From Acidobacteriota bacterium (GTDB lineage: Bacteria > Acidobacteriota > Vicinamibacteria > Vicinamibacterales > JACQTH01), in the NCBI GenBank assembly GCA_016178075.1, contig JACOUA010000282.1, positions 1 through 32,020 on the forward strand: a stretch of 32,020 bases of DNA. Reading direction: 5' to 3'. The translations under genes were made by a program, and so were the position numbers. Numbering within the stretch: the first letter of the stretch is position 1; the number at the start of each line of letters is the position of its first letter. Shown one piece after another: positions 14,801-22,510 of the stretch. The notes beneath the pieces are model-generated. The model was not told where the DNA came from and searched no databases. It saw nothing but the letters and a program-made list of their open reading frames with translations.

Positions 14801-16195
14801 ATGCGGGCCACCGCTGTCGCCTCGATCACGGCCGACCTGCTTCGGATGTACGACAAGGCAGGTCCTCGGTACACGTCGTATCCGACAGCTGTTGAATTCA
14901 GCGACTCGTTTACGGCGGACGCCTATGGTGCGAAGCTCGATGAGGCGGCGACGCTCGACTCCGAGCCGCTCTCGCTCTACCTGCACCTGCCGTTCTGCGA
15001 AGAGCGCTGCACGTTTTGCGGCTGCGCGGTGATTGCCACGCGCCGCCGCGAGGTGGTCTCGCGGTACCTGGATTATCTCCTGCGCGAGATCGGGATGCTC
15101 GCCGATCGCTTGGGTCACCGCCGGCGAGTCATCCAGTATCACTGGGGTGGCGGCACGCCGACCTACCTCACCTCGGCCGAGTTGACGGCGCTCCACGCCG
15201 GCGTGCAGCGTCATTTTGGAATCGATCCGCAGGCCGAGGGCGGCGTCGAGGTCGATCCGCGCGTCACGACACGCGAGCAGATCGACACGCTGCGCGCGCT
15301 GGGATTCAATCGCCTCTCGATGGGCGTCCAGGACTTCACGCCGGAGGTGCAGGAGGCCATCGGTCGCCGCCAGAGCGCGGCCGCGACCCGGTCGCTCTTC
15401 TACGACGCCCGCGGCGCCGGGTTCCACTCGATCAACGTCGACCTCGTGTACGGATTGCCGCGTCAGCGACTGGAAACATTCAGCCGCACGATTGAATCGG
15501 TGGTCGAGATGCGCCCGGAGCGGGTCGCGGTCTACTCGTACGCGCACGTGCCGTGGCTGCGAGCGAACCAGAAGAAGATCGAGCCTCGCGATCTGCCCTC
15601 GCCGGAGCTGAAGCTCGACCTGTTCGGCGCCGCGGTCGACGTGTTCCTGGACGCGGGCTACCGCCAGATTGGGATGGACCATTTCGCGCGCCCGGATGAC
15701 GAGTTGGCCCGCGCGGCCGAGCGGGGCGCTCTCCACCGGAACTTCATGGGGTACACGACCAGGCTGGCGACCGACATGGTGGCGGCGGGCCTCACCGCGA
15801 TCGGCGACATCCGCGGCGCGTATGCGCAGAATGTGAAGAAGCTGTCGTCCTATTACGCGGCCCTCGATGCCGGACGGTTTCCGATCGAGCGCGGCTTGCC
15901 GCTGACGCGGGACGATCTGCTCAGGCGCTTCGTCATCACGCAGCTCATGTGCAATTTCACGGTTGACCTTGCCGAGGTCGAGCGCCGCTTCGGGGTGTCG
16001 GTCGAGGATTACTTTGCGCGGGAGCTGATCGCGCTGGCCTCAGGTCCCGCGGCGCACGGGTTCGTGACGATGAGACCGGATCGCTTGCAGGTGACGGTGC
16101 GAGGCCGGTTGTTCGTCAGGAACATCTGCATGGTGTTCGACCACTATCTGCGGCAGAAGCCAGTGGAGCAGCGGATGTTTTCCCGAACGATTTGA
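14801..16195 (+). CDS. hemN: Oxygen-independent coproporphyrinogen III dehydrogenase (radical SAM)
   Basis: HemN converts coproporphyrinogen III to protoporphyrinogen IX with S-adenosylmethionine and a [4Fe-4S] cluster, without oxygen, in the cytosol. The cluster motif CEERCTFCGC gives Cys66, Cys70 and Cys73 plus the extra Cys75 that marks true HemN. Also present are the N-terminal GPRYTSYPTAVEF block, YHWGGGTPTYL, EVDPR, NRLSMGVQDF, GFHSINVDLVYGLP and, at the C terminus, GRLFVRNICMVFD. The 464-residue length fits the family. The ATG at 14801 gives the usual spacing of about 20 residues to GPRYTSYPT; a GTG at 14756 would add 15 residues and neither has a good ribosome site. It is the first gene of a haem operon. 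Confidence 0.95.
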   Translation: MRATAVASITADLLRMYDKAGPRYTSYPTAVEFSDSFTADAYGAKLDEAATLDSEPLSLYLHLPFCEERCTFCGCAVIATRRREVVSRYLDYLLREIGMLADRLGHRRRVIQYHWGGGTPTYLTSAELTALHAGVQRHFGIDPQAEGGVEVDPRVTTREQIDTLRALGFNRLSMGVQDFTPEVQEAIGRRQSAAATRSLFYDARGAGFHSINVDLVYGLPRQRLETFSRTIESVVEMRPERVAVYSYAHVPWLRANQKKIEPRDLPSPELKLDLFGAAVDVFLDAGYRQIGMDHFARPDDELARAAERGALHRNFMGYTTRLATDMVAAGLTAIGDIRGAYAQNVKKLSSYYAALDAGRFPIERGLPLTRDDLLRRFVITQLMCNFTVDLAEVERRFGVSVEDYFARELIALASGPAAHGFVTMRPDRLQVTVRGRLFVRNICMVFDHYLRQKPVEQRMFSRTI

Positions 16196-16218
16196 CGAGG
16201 CCCAAGCCCAAAGCCAAC

Positions 16219-17244
16219 ATGAATCCAATGACCGCCGTCCTGCTGTACAACCTCGGCGGCCCCACGACGCTCGACGAGGTCGAGCCGTTTCTGACGGAGC
16301 TGTTCTCCGATCGCGACATCATCGCGCTGCCCGCCGGCGCGATGATTCAGCCCGCGTTCGGCCGGGCGCTCGCGAAGTGGCGGGCGCCGTCGGTGCGCGA
16401 GAACTACCGGCGCATCGGCGGTGGGTCGCCGATTCGAGCGTCGACGGCCGGCCAGGCCAGGCTGCTGGAGACCCGGCTGAACGCAGGCCGCGGGACCCGC
16501 GCGGGATCATTCAGGGTGTTCGTGTCGATGCGCTACCTGAAGCCGAGCATCGGCGATGCGCTCCGCAAGATCCGAGCCGAAGGCATCACCCGTATCGTCA
16601 CCCTGTCCCTGTTTCCGCACTGGTCACACGCCACGACGGGCTCGTGGAGGCACGAGCTGGAGCGGGTGCTCCAATCGTCCGAGTGGCGGGATGCAGGCTT
16701 CGACGTCACCGACATCGATCGATATCCTGCAGAGCCTTTCTATCTCGATGCCCTCGCCGATACGGTACGGCACGCGCTCGATCGGTTCTCGCCGGCCGTT
16801 CGATCGGATGCGGTGATTCTCTTCAGCGCGCACGGCTTGCCCCAGGCGCTCGTGGATCGTGGCGATCCCTACGTGACGGACATCGAAGCCACGCGGTCCG
16901 GCGTGTGGGAGCGCCTGCGGGTTTCCAACCGGCAGCTCCTCGGCTACCAGTCGCGGGTGGGTCCGGTGCGGTGGATCGGCCCCGGCACCGACGAGTTGAT
17001 CGACCGGCTGGGCCAGGAGGGCGTGAAACACCTCCTCATCGTGCCCCTCTCCTTCGTGTCCGATCACATCGAGACGCTGTACGAGATCGATCTCCTGTTC
17101 GCGGAACGGGCCAAGCGCGCCGGCATTCGTGAATGCCTTCGGAGCGAGGCGCTGAACGGTCATCCTGGGTTCATCGAGGCGCTGGGGCAGCTCGTCGAGC
17201 GGCACCTGGCGGCTGCGGGCGAGCCCGTGCGAGTGTTTGCATGA
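16219..17244 (+). CDS. hemH: Ferrochelatase
   Basis: HemH inserts Fe2+ into protoporphyrin IX to make haem b. Family signatures are all visible: VLLYNLGGPTTLDEVEPFL at the N terminus, YRRIGGGSPI, RYLKPSIGDAL, the active-site loop LSLFPHWSHATTGS with its conserved His, ILFSAHGLPQALVDRGDPY, and FVSDHIETLYEIDLLFAERA with the catalytic His-Glu pair. At 341 residues it has normal length. The ATG at 16219 is used, although a TTG overlapping the hemN stop would also be in frame; a GAGG is 19 bases upstream of the ATG. It overlaps the next gene by 4 bases (ATGA), showing tight coupling in haem synthesis. Confidence 0.95.
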   Translation: MNPMTAVLLYNLGGPTTLDEVEPFLTELFSDRDIIALPAGAMIQPAFGRALAKWRAPSVRENYRRIGGGSPIRASTAGQARLLETRLNAGRGTRAGSFRVFVSMRYLKPSIGDALRKIRAEGITRIVTLSLFPHWSHATTGSWRHELERVLQSSEWRDAGFDVTDIDRYPAEPFYLDALADTVRHALDRFSPAVRSDAVILFSAHGLPQALVDRGDPYVTDIEATRSGVWERLRVSNRQLLGYQSRVGPVRWIGPGTDELIDRLGQEGVKHLLIVPLSFVSDHIETLYEIDLLFAERAKRAGIRECLRSEALNGHPGFIEALGQLVERHLAAAGEPVRVFA

Positions 17245-18767
17245 CGCGCGTCGCCATCGTCGGCGGCGGCATCGGGGGCCTCGCGCTGGCTGAAGCGCTG
17301 GACAGGTTGTCGGACGCCGCGGATCCGGTCGATGTCATCGTGTTCGAACGGAGCGACCGCGCCGGTGGGAACATCCGAACCGAGCGATTCGACGGCTATC
17401 TCTGCGAGCGGGGGCCGAACGGGTTTCTCGACAACGCGCCAGCCACCCTGGCGCTCGTCGGTCGCCTCGGACTGGCGCCGCTCGTGCTCTCCAGCAACGA
17501 TGCTGCGCGCCGGCGGTTCGTGTTCGCGCGCGGCCGGCTCCACGAGATTCCCACCTCGGTGACCGCCTTCGCGCGCAGCGATTTGTTGTCGTTCAGGGGC
17601 AAGCTGCGGTTGCTGGCGGAGCCGTTCGCGCGGGGACGAGTGGACCCGGATGAGAGCATCCATGACTTTGCGGCACGGCGCATCGGTCGAGAGGCTGCGG
17701 CGCTGCTCGTCGACCCGATGGTCTCCGGCATCTTCGCCGGGGACTCGCGCACGCTGTCCTTGCGCGCGTGCTTCCCGAAGATGTGGGAGATGGAGACGCG
17801 GTACGGCAGCCTGGTGCGCGCAATGTTCGCGAGGCGACGCGCGCGTCGCCGCGTCGCGGCCGCAGAGAGCGCCCTCGGCGCGCCAGCCGGTCGGCTGACC
17901 TCGTTTCGCGGCGGGATGCAGGATCTGGTCGACGCGCTGGTCCGCGCCCTCGGGCACAGGGTCCGGCTCGGCACCTCTGTCGTCGGCATCCACGAACGCG
18001 CCGAACTCGATGCGCATCACGGGATCCGAACCGACACGCGCTCGACGCGCTTCGTCCTCACGTTGGAGGATGCACCTCCCGTGGACGCCGACGCGGTCAT
18101 CCTCGCAGGCTCGGCCGCCCAATCATCGCGACTGCTCCAGCCAGTCGATGCGAGGCTGGCCCGTGCGATTGGCGGGATCGCGACCGCGCCGCTGGCGGTG
18201 GTCTGCCTCGGCTTCGACGCGGCGTCGCGGTCTCAGTCCGGGCCAGTGAACGCCGGCGGGCACAATCTGATCGCCGACGGCTTCGGCTTCCTCGTGCCGC
18301 GCGGGGAAGGTCCACGTGCGCTCGGCGTGCTCTGGGACTCGAGCATCTATTCGGGCCGCGCGCCACACGGTCGCGTGCTGATGCGCGCGATGTTCGGAGG
18401 CGCGCACGATCCCGAAGCGGTAACGTTGTCGGACGCGGAGTTGCTTCTCCAGGCCCGTGCCGATCTCCAGCACACCATGGGTCTGACGGATGCCCCACTC
18501 TTCAGTCTGGTCGTTCGACACCGCGTCGGCATCCCGCAGTACACAATCGGCCACCAGTCGAGGCTCGACCTGATCGCGTCGCTGCTTCACCTTCACCCCG
18601 GACTCTTCGTCGCCGGCCACTCCTATCGCGGCGTGTCGATGAACGCCTGCATTGCGGACGCGGATCCGCTCGCGCGCCGTGTGCTGGACGCTCTGGCCGC
18701 AAGGCGGTATCCAGCGGTGGAGTCCATCGGTGCCGCCGGCGGGCACCGCGTCTGCAGCGTGGCCTAG
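17241..18767 (+). CDS. hemG: Protoporphyrinogen oxidase (HemY-type flavoprotein)
   Basis: The 508-residue protein begins with the FAD-binding motif VAIVGGGIGGLALAEAL and continues with VIVFERSDRAGGNIRTE and the CERGPNGFLDNAPATLALVGRLGL block typical of HemY-type enzymes (also named hemY). LVDPMVSGIFAGDSRTLSLRACFPKMWEME is a second strong family block, and GLFVAGHSYRGVSMNACI is the C-terminal FAD site. It oxidises protoporphyrinogen IX to protoporphyrin IX, the step between HemN and HemH. Most characterised HemY enzymes use oxygen, yet the upstream HemN is oxygen-independent, so the organism may make haem under both conditions or this enzyme may use another acceptor. The ATG overlaps the hemH stop as ATGA. 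Confidence 0.93.
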   Translation: MTRVAIVGGGIGGLALAEALDRLSDAADPVDVIVFERSDRAGGNIRTERFDGYLCERGPNGFLDNAPATLALVGRLGLAPLVLSSNDAARRRFVFARGRLHEIPTSVTAFARSDLLSFRGKLRLLAEPFARGRVDPDESIHDFAARRIGREAAALLVDPMVSGIFAGDSRTLSLRACFPKMWEMETRYGSLVRAMFARRRARRRVAAAESALGAPAGRLTSFRGGMQDLVDALVRALGHRVRLGTSVVGIHERAELDAHHGIRTDTRSTRFVLTLEDAPPVDADAVILAGSAAQSSRLLQPVDARLARAIGGIATAPLAVVCLGFDAASRSQSGPVNAGGHNLIADGFGFLVPRGEGPRALGVLWDSSIYSGRAPHGRVLMRAMFGGAHDPEAVTLSDAELLLQARADLQHTMGLTDAPLFSLVVRHRVGIPQYTIGHQSRLDLIASLLHLHPGLFVAGHSYRGVSMNACIADADPLARRVLDALAARRYPAVESIGAAGGHRVCSVA

Positions 18768-18879
18768 TCATCGGCCTTCCGTGGGATCTCACCGCTCGCG
18801 ACATGTTCGTCCCGACGTGCGACGCCGACACTCCACCCGGCGAACACGATGCCCTGAAGGGCGCGGTCGCGCATCACGA

Positions 18880-18984
18880 ACGCCGATGCCGGCGGCCGCC
18901 GTCCCGGAGCGGACGCGAGAGTTCGGGATTCGGATGGCGCTGGGTGCGCGGTACAGGGCCGCACCAGGCGGTCTGTCGACGTGA
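18880..18984 (+). pseudogene. Remnant of a MacB/FtsX-type ABC permease
   Basis: In one frame this stretch encodes PERTREFGIRMALGARYRA and then a stop at 18984. R-T-R-E-[FI]-G-[IV]-R-M-A-L-G-A is the signature of the cytoplasmic region of MacB-like permeases, abundant in Acidobacteriota as long ADOP proteins. No membrane helices or further permease sequence surround it, so it is a fossil fragment of about 20-30 codons. The remainder of the 18768-18998 gap shows nothing else recognisable. Confidence 0.55.
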
Positions 18985-18998
18985 GGTCGGAGTGCACC

Positions 18999-19454
18999 TT
19001 ACGCGGAGTCCACCGGCGCGATGACGGCCAGGTGGCTGGGTTTCGCGCCCACCACCGCCTTCAACGGAATGCCGCGATCGAACGTGGCGAGCCGGCCGCC
19101 GCGTGACATCGCCAGACCCAGCAGGTAGACATCAGTCACGTGCCGATGGCTGCCGACGAACGATGGATCGAAGACCGCACCATCTCTTAGGGACAGGGCG
19201 TCTGGCCAGAACTGATGTGTATTGATCCGACAAAACCTGCGCATGCGCGCGACAAGTTCTGCGGGACGGAATACCTCGCCGCCGCGGGCCGGATTGGACA
19301 ACACGCGCACGAAACCATTCTCGGTCAGCGGGCAGGTCGCCCATCCCTCGGCCTGATTGTCAGAGAACCAGTCGTGGGCCGTCTCGTGATGCACGTGTTC
19401 AGGGTCGAAGAGGGCCACGAGCACGTTGACGTCGAGCAGCGCCGCCCGACTCAC
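18999..19454 (-). CDS. vapC: VapC toxin, PIN-domain ribonuclease
   Basis: The 151-residue protein starts with AALLDVNVLVALFDPEH, the PIN strand with the first Asp, followed by a conserved Glu (LTENGFVRVLSNP), an Asp in HRHVTDVYLLGLA and a final acidic residue in ATFDRGIP. The TENGFVRV and VTDVYLLGLA blocks place it in the VapC subfamily with a longer central helix pair. VapC toxins cleave RNA (often tRNA) when released from VapB. The start is a GTG overlapping the vapB stop by 4 bases (GTGA), a typical toxin-antitoxin coupling. Confidence 0.92.
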   Translation of the reverse strand: MSRAALLDVNVLVALFDPEHVHHETAHDWFSDNQAEGWATCPLTENGFVRVLSNPARGGEVFRPAELVARMRRFCRINTHQFWPDALSLRDGAVFDPSFVGSHRHVTDVYLLGLAMSRGGRLATFDRGIPLKAVVGAKPSHLAVIAPVDSA

Positions 19455-19675
19455 GGGTCATCTCGCAGCTCGTTCACCATCTTCATGGTCATCCGCGGGG
19501 CCCCGGGTCGGCGGGGAAGGACCGGTACCCCGTTCCGCAGGCGCATCGTCTGCACCGGTTCGAGTGCTTTGCGAGCAAGCTGGGACAACACCTGACCCGC
19601 CGTCAGCCGGCGGCTGGCCGCGATCTCCTTCGCCGCCTGGAGCACATCGTCGTCGATATCCAGCGTGGTCCGCAT
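19451..19675 (-). CDS. vapB: VapB-like antitoxin
   Basis: The 74-residue protein begins MRTTLDIDDDVLQAAKEIAASRRLTAGQVLSQLARKAL, a ribbon-helix-helix DNA-binding domain of the VapB class. A basic, disordered tail (MRLRNGVPVLPRRPGAPRM) follows that should wrap VapC and block its active site. The ATG at 19675 is chosen as it begins the beta-strand exactly; seven further in-frame codons upstream would read through the operator. VapB normally represses its own operon by binding palindromes or repeats at the promoter, such as those at 19675-19702. Confidence 0.9.
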   Translation of the reverse strand: MRTTLDIDDDVLQAAKEIAASRRLTAGQVLSQLARKALEPVQTMRLRNGVPVLPRRPGAPRMTMKMVNELRDDP

Positions 19676-19702
19676 GATGTGATCATCAGGCATCACGCAT
19701 CA
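19675..19702 (-). promoter_or_regulatory. Probable vapBC operator
   Basis: The palindrome TGATG-TGAT-CATCA (19675-19688) overlaps the vapB start codon, and CATCA recurs every 7 bp on the plus strand at 19684, 19691 and 19698. Ribbon-helix-helix antitoxins bind such repeated short boxes cooperatively. A clear Shine-Dalgarno sequence is missing, so initiation may also depend on this region. Confidence 0.5.
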
Positions 19703-19724
19703 GATGTCAACCGCGGAAACGCCT

Positions 19725-19754
19725 AAAAACAAAGGCCGCGCTTGCGCGCGGCCT
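19725..19754 (-). terminator. Rho-independent terminator of the gamma-glutamyltransferase gene
   Basis: On the minus strand a 9-bp perfect stem (AGGCCGCGC / GCGCGGCCT, 19754-19733) with a 4-base loop is followed at once by TTGTTTTT. It lies 85 bases after the stop at 19839 and is the clearest intrinsic terminator in the window. It also insulates the vapBC promoter. Confidence 0.85.
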
Positions 19755-19838
19755 CGTCAGAACGCTACCCGGGCGGATCTCCCACCCCAACGGGCTGGTG
19801 GGCGCGTTGAAGACCCCGGTTTGAAGGTCACCACATGT

Positions 19839-21662
19839 TTACCGGGCCCAGGCGTACGCCTCGACGCGCGGATCGGCGCCCGCGCTCAGCACGCCGTGCT
19901 TCATATCCACCACGATCCCCGCGAGCGAGCCCATCGACCACGGCGCGCCCGCGCGCAGCTTGTGTCCCTTGGCCAGGAGCTCCTTCTGCACCGACTCGGG
20001 AACCCGCGATTCGACGGACAAGTCACCCGGATACATCGTGTGCGGGAACGGCGACGCCGGGAAGCTGCGGGTCGCCCACCGCGGCGCCTCGATGGCCTGC
20101 TGCACGTTCATGCCGAAGTCGACCATGTTGATGAGCGTCTGCATCGTCCGCATGATCTGATCGTCGCCGCCCGGGCTGCCCAGCACCATGAACGGCTGGC
20201 CGTCTTTCATCACCAGCGTGCTCTGGAGCGTGCTGCGCGGCCGCTTGCCCGGTTCGAGCGCGTTCGTCTCGCCCGGCACGAGCGAGTAGTAGTCGCCGCG
20301 GCAGGTGAAGATGAGACCGGTGTCGCCCATGACGACCCCGGTACCGAACCCGCTGTGCAGGCTCGGCTCGAAGCTCACCATGTTCCGATCCTTGTCCACG
20401 ACCGAGATGTAGCTGGTATCGCCGGTGTGGTCGGATTCGCCTTCGTAGTTGATGACGGGATCACGGCCGCCCTGCGGTTCGGTCGTTTTCATGTACTTCG
20501 AGGGGTTGCCCCAACGAAGCTCGAGCGACGCTTTGTTCGGGTCGATCATCGCGCGGCGGTCGGCCGCGTACGGCTTCGATAAGAGGCCCTCGTACGGGAT
20601 CTTCACGAAGTCCATGTCGCCGAGGTACTTCTCACGATCGCCGAAGGCGAGCTTCAGCGCCTCGGCGCTCGCGTGGATGAACGCGGCGCTGTTGTGCCCC
20701 ATCTTCTTCAGGTCGTAGCCCTCCAGGATATTCAGCGTGAAAAGCTCGGCCGGACCCTGGTTGGCCGACGGGTTCTTGTAGACCTCGTAGCCCCGATAGT
20801 TCGTCGAGACCGGCGTTTCGACCTTCGCGCTGAAACCGGCGAAGTCCTCGTAACGATAGAGCCCGCCGTTCTTCTCGGAGAAGTCGGCCATCGTCCGCGC
20901 AATGTCTCCTTTATAGAAGCGATCGCGCGCGGCTTTGAGCGCCTCGTGGCGGCCCTTGCCGGCAGCGGTCTTCTCCGACTCGACGAGCTTGCGCAGCGTG
21001 CGCCCGGCGTCCGGGTTGCGGAAGATCTCGCCGGCCTCCGGCGCCTTTCCGTTCGGGAAGTACACCTTCATCGTCGACGGGTACTTCCGGATCTTCTGCG
21101 ACCCCGAGATGGCGCGCGCGAGGCCTTCACTGGCTGGGAACCCGTTCTCCGCCACGTCGATCGCCGGCGCGAGCACCTGCGCGAAGTTCATCGTGCCCCA
21201 CTGATCGAGCATGAGGTACCACGCGTCGACCACGCCGGGAAGCGAGGCCGCGAGCAGGCCGTCACTGTTGGGCAGCTTGCCGTCGTTGTGCTGCTTGTAC
21301 CAGTCGATCGTCGCCAGCTTCGGCGCGGTTCCCTCACCGTTGATCGAGAAGACCTTCTTCGACTTCGCGTCGTACACGAGGACGACGGTGTCGCTGCCGT
21401 AGCCGTTCGAGCCCGGGTCCACCAGCGCGAGGACCGCTTGACCTGCGACGGCCGCGTCGAAGGCGTTGCCGCCGGCCTCGAGAATCCGAACCGCGGCCTC
21501 GGTGGCCTGCGACTTCATCGAGGAGACCGCGTACTGCCGGCCCCGGATGACCGGCCGCATCGTCCGGCCAGGGCCCTGGTTTTCGGAGGGCTCCTGGGCA
21601 TGGAATCCGACGGAGAGCGTCAGGAGCAACGCGCCCGCGAGAGAGAACGAGGAACGGCGCAT
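19839..21662 (-). CDS. ggt: Gamma-glutamyltransferase (Ntn hydrolase), exported
   Basis: The 607-residue proenzyme has a signal peptide (SFSLAGALLLTLSVGFHAQ). It then has the family landmarks: SSMKSQATEAAVRILEAGGNAFDAAVA, the GYGSDTVVLVYD strand, and NPSANQGPAELFTLNILEGYD. The autocleavage site lies in SDHTGDTSYISVVD, with nucleophile Thr416 opening the small subunit. SLHSGFGTGVVMGDTGLIF and GSPGGDDQIMRTMQTLINMVDFGM complete the active site. It removes the gamma-glutamyl group from glutathione and similar peptides in the periplasm. GGAGGT precedes both a GTG at 21665 and the ATG at 21662; either may be used. It is a single-gene unit ending in a strong terminator. Confidence 0.93.
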   Translation of the reverse strand: MRRSSFSLAGALLLTLSVGFHAQEPSENQGPGRTMRPVIRGRQYAVSSMKSQATEAAVRILEAGGNAFDAAVAGQAVLALVDPGSNGYGSDTVVLVYDAKSKKVFSINGEGTAPKLATIDWYKQHNDGKLPNSDGLLAASLPGVVDAWYLMLDQWGTMNFAQVLAPAIDVAENGFPASEGLARAISGSQKIRKYPSTMKVYFPNGKAPEAGEIFRNPDAGRTLRKLVESEKTAAGKGRHEALKAARDRFYKGDIARTMADFSEKNGGLYRYEDFAGFSAKVETPVSTNYRGYEVYKNPSANQGPAELFTLNILEGYDLKKMGHNSAAFIHASAEALKLAFGDREKYLGDMDFVKIPYEGLLSKPYAADRRAMIDPNKASLELRWGNPSKYMKTTEPQGGRDPVINYEGESDHTGDTSYISVVDKDRNMVSFEPSLHSGFGTGVVMGDTGLIFTCRGDYYSLVPGETNALEPGKRPRSTLQSTLVMKDGQPFMVLGSPGGDDQIMRTMQTLINMVDFGMNVQQAIEAPRWATRSFPASPFPHTMYPGDLSVESRVPESVQKELLAKGHKLRAGAPWSMGSLAGIVVDMKHGVLSAGADPRVEAYAWAR

Positions 21663-21765
21663 CACGTGTTCACCTCCCGGAAGATCGCTGGATCAGGCCA
21701 AAAACAGGCCGTCTCGAAAGATAGCGCTGCTGCGGGACCCATCGTGCACAGCCCTGACGCGATTG

Positions 21766-22167
21766 TCAACGCACCCGGATGTCGATGGCGAGATCCTTTT
21801 CGAGTCGAAACCGTGCTTCCGCGAAGCGGGGCGCCCGCATCCGCGGCCGCACGTTGCCCGACACGCCCCAGGCTTCCCGCGGGATCCCGAGCGGATTCTT
21901 GTCGAATTTCCGGTTGTCGTTCTGATCGTGAAGCACCGTGACGGCGTAGATGCCCGGCGCGACGCCCTCGAACGTCGTGGTCGCCGTGTGGTTGTGGATC
22001 GATACGTAGATCGTCCGGATGGCGTGCTCGATGTCTTCCGGGAATCCTCGCGGAGCCTTCCAGAGCGCAATGCCGGCGGACCCGCGATCGTTCGGAAACC
22101 CGGCGATTCTAACGATGAGCTTGACGCCGGTCTTATCAGGCTCTGCTTGAATGTGCGCGTGCGCCAT
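21766..22167 (-). CDS. DUF2141-like secreted or periplasmic protein
   Basis: The 133-residue protein shows the DUF2141 pattern: VKLIVRIAGFPNDRGSAGIALWK, then PGIYAVTVLHDQNDNRKFDKNPLGIPREAWGVSGN, and a closing PRFAEARFRLEKD. The HDQNDNRKFD block resembles calcium-binding loops in beta-sandwich domains. Family function is unknown. Members usually carry a signal peptide; the ATG at 22167 gives none, while an in-frame ATG at 22212 would add a short hydrophobic lead (CASLLIVSGG) but would overlap the divergent gene's start codon. Which start is used therefore decides whether it is exported. Confidence 0.78.
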   Translation of the reverse strand: MAHAHIQAEPDKTGVKLIVRIAGFPNDRGSAGIALWKAPRGFPEDIEHAIRTIYVSIHNHTATTTFEGVAPGIYAVTVLHDQNDNRKFDKNPLGIPREAWGVSGNVRPRMRAPRFAEARFRLEKDLAIDIRVR

Positions 22168-22210
22168 AGTACTGTGCCCGCCACTCACGATGAGCAAGGA
22201 GGCACATGTC

Positions 22211-22510
22211 ATGCGCACGCTTCTGAAGATCTCGATCCCCGTTGAGGCCGGCAACGACTCCATCAAGAGCGGCATCCTGCCGAGGACCCTGGAGGCGACG
22301 GTGAGCCAGCTCAAACCCGAAGCCGCGTACTTCTTCACGGAAAACGGCAAGCGAACGGCGTTCATTTTTTTCGATCTCAAGGATCCGTCGGACATTCCGG
22401 TCATCGCCGAGCCGCTGTTCATGGGATTCAACGCGGAGATCGAATTCAAGCCGGTCATGAACCAGGCTGACCTCCAAGCGGGGCTCGGGCGCGCGATGGC
22501 GAATGTCTGA
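22211..22510 (+). CDS. Small conserved-type protein of unknown function
   Basis: The 99-residue soluble protein reads MRTLLKISIPVEAGN at the start. It then alternates strands and helices: GILPRTLEATVSQLKPEAAYFF, RTAFIFFDLKDPSDIPVIAEPLF, and NAEIEFKPVMNQADLQAGLGRA. The two-fold beta-alpha-beta order and length suggest a ferredoxin-like dimeric barrel of the DUF3303 sort, but that is a fold guess. The start is firm: AAGGAGG lies 8 bases upstream of the ATG. It is divergent from the DUF2141-like gene and ends exactly where the convergent gene at 22511 ends, with no base between the stop codons. Confidence 0.78.
   Translation: MRTLLKISIPVEAGNDSIKSGILPRTLEATVSQLKPEAAYFFTENGKRTAFIFFDLKDPSDIPVIAEPLFMGFNAEIEFKPVMNQADLQAGLGRAMANV

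Noticed and set aside
14210-15736. 508-codon minus-strand frame opposite the GNAT-like and hemN genes
   Set aside because: hemN on the plus strand has every family motif; the opposite frame is a codon-bias shadow.
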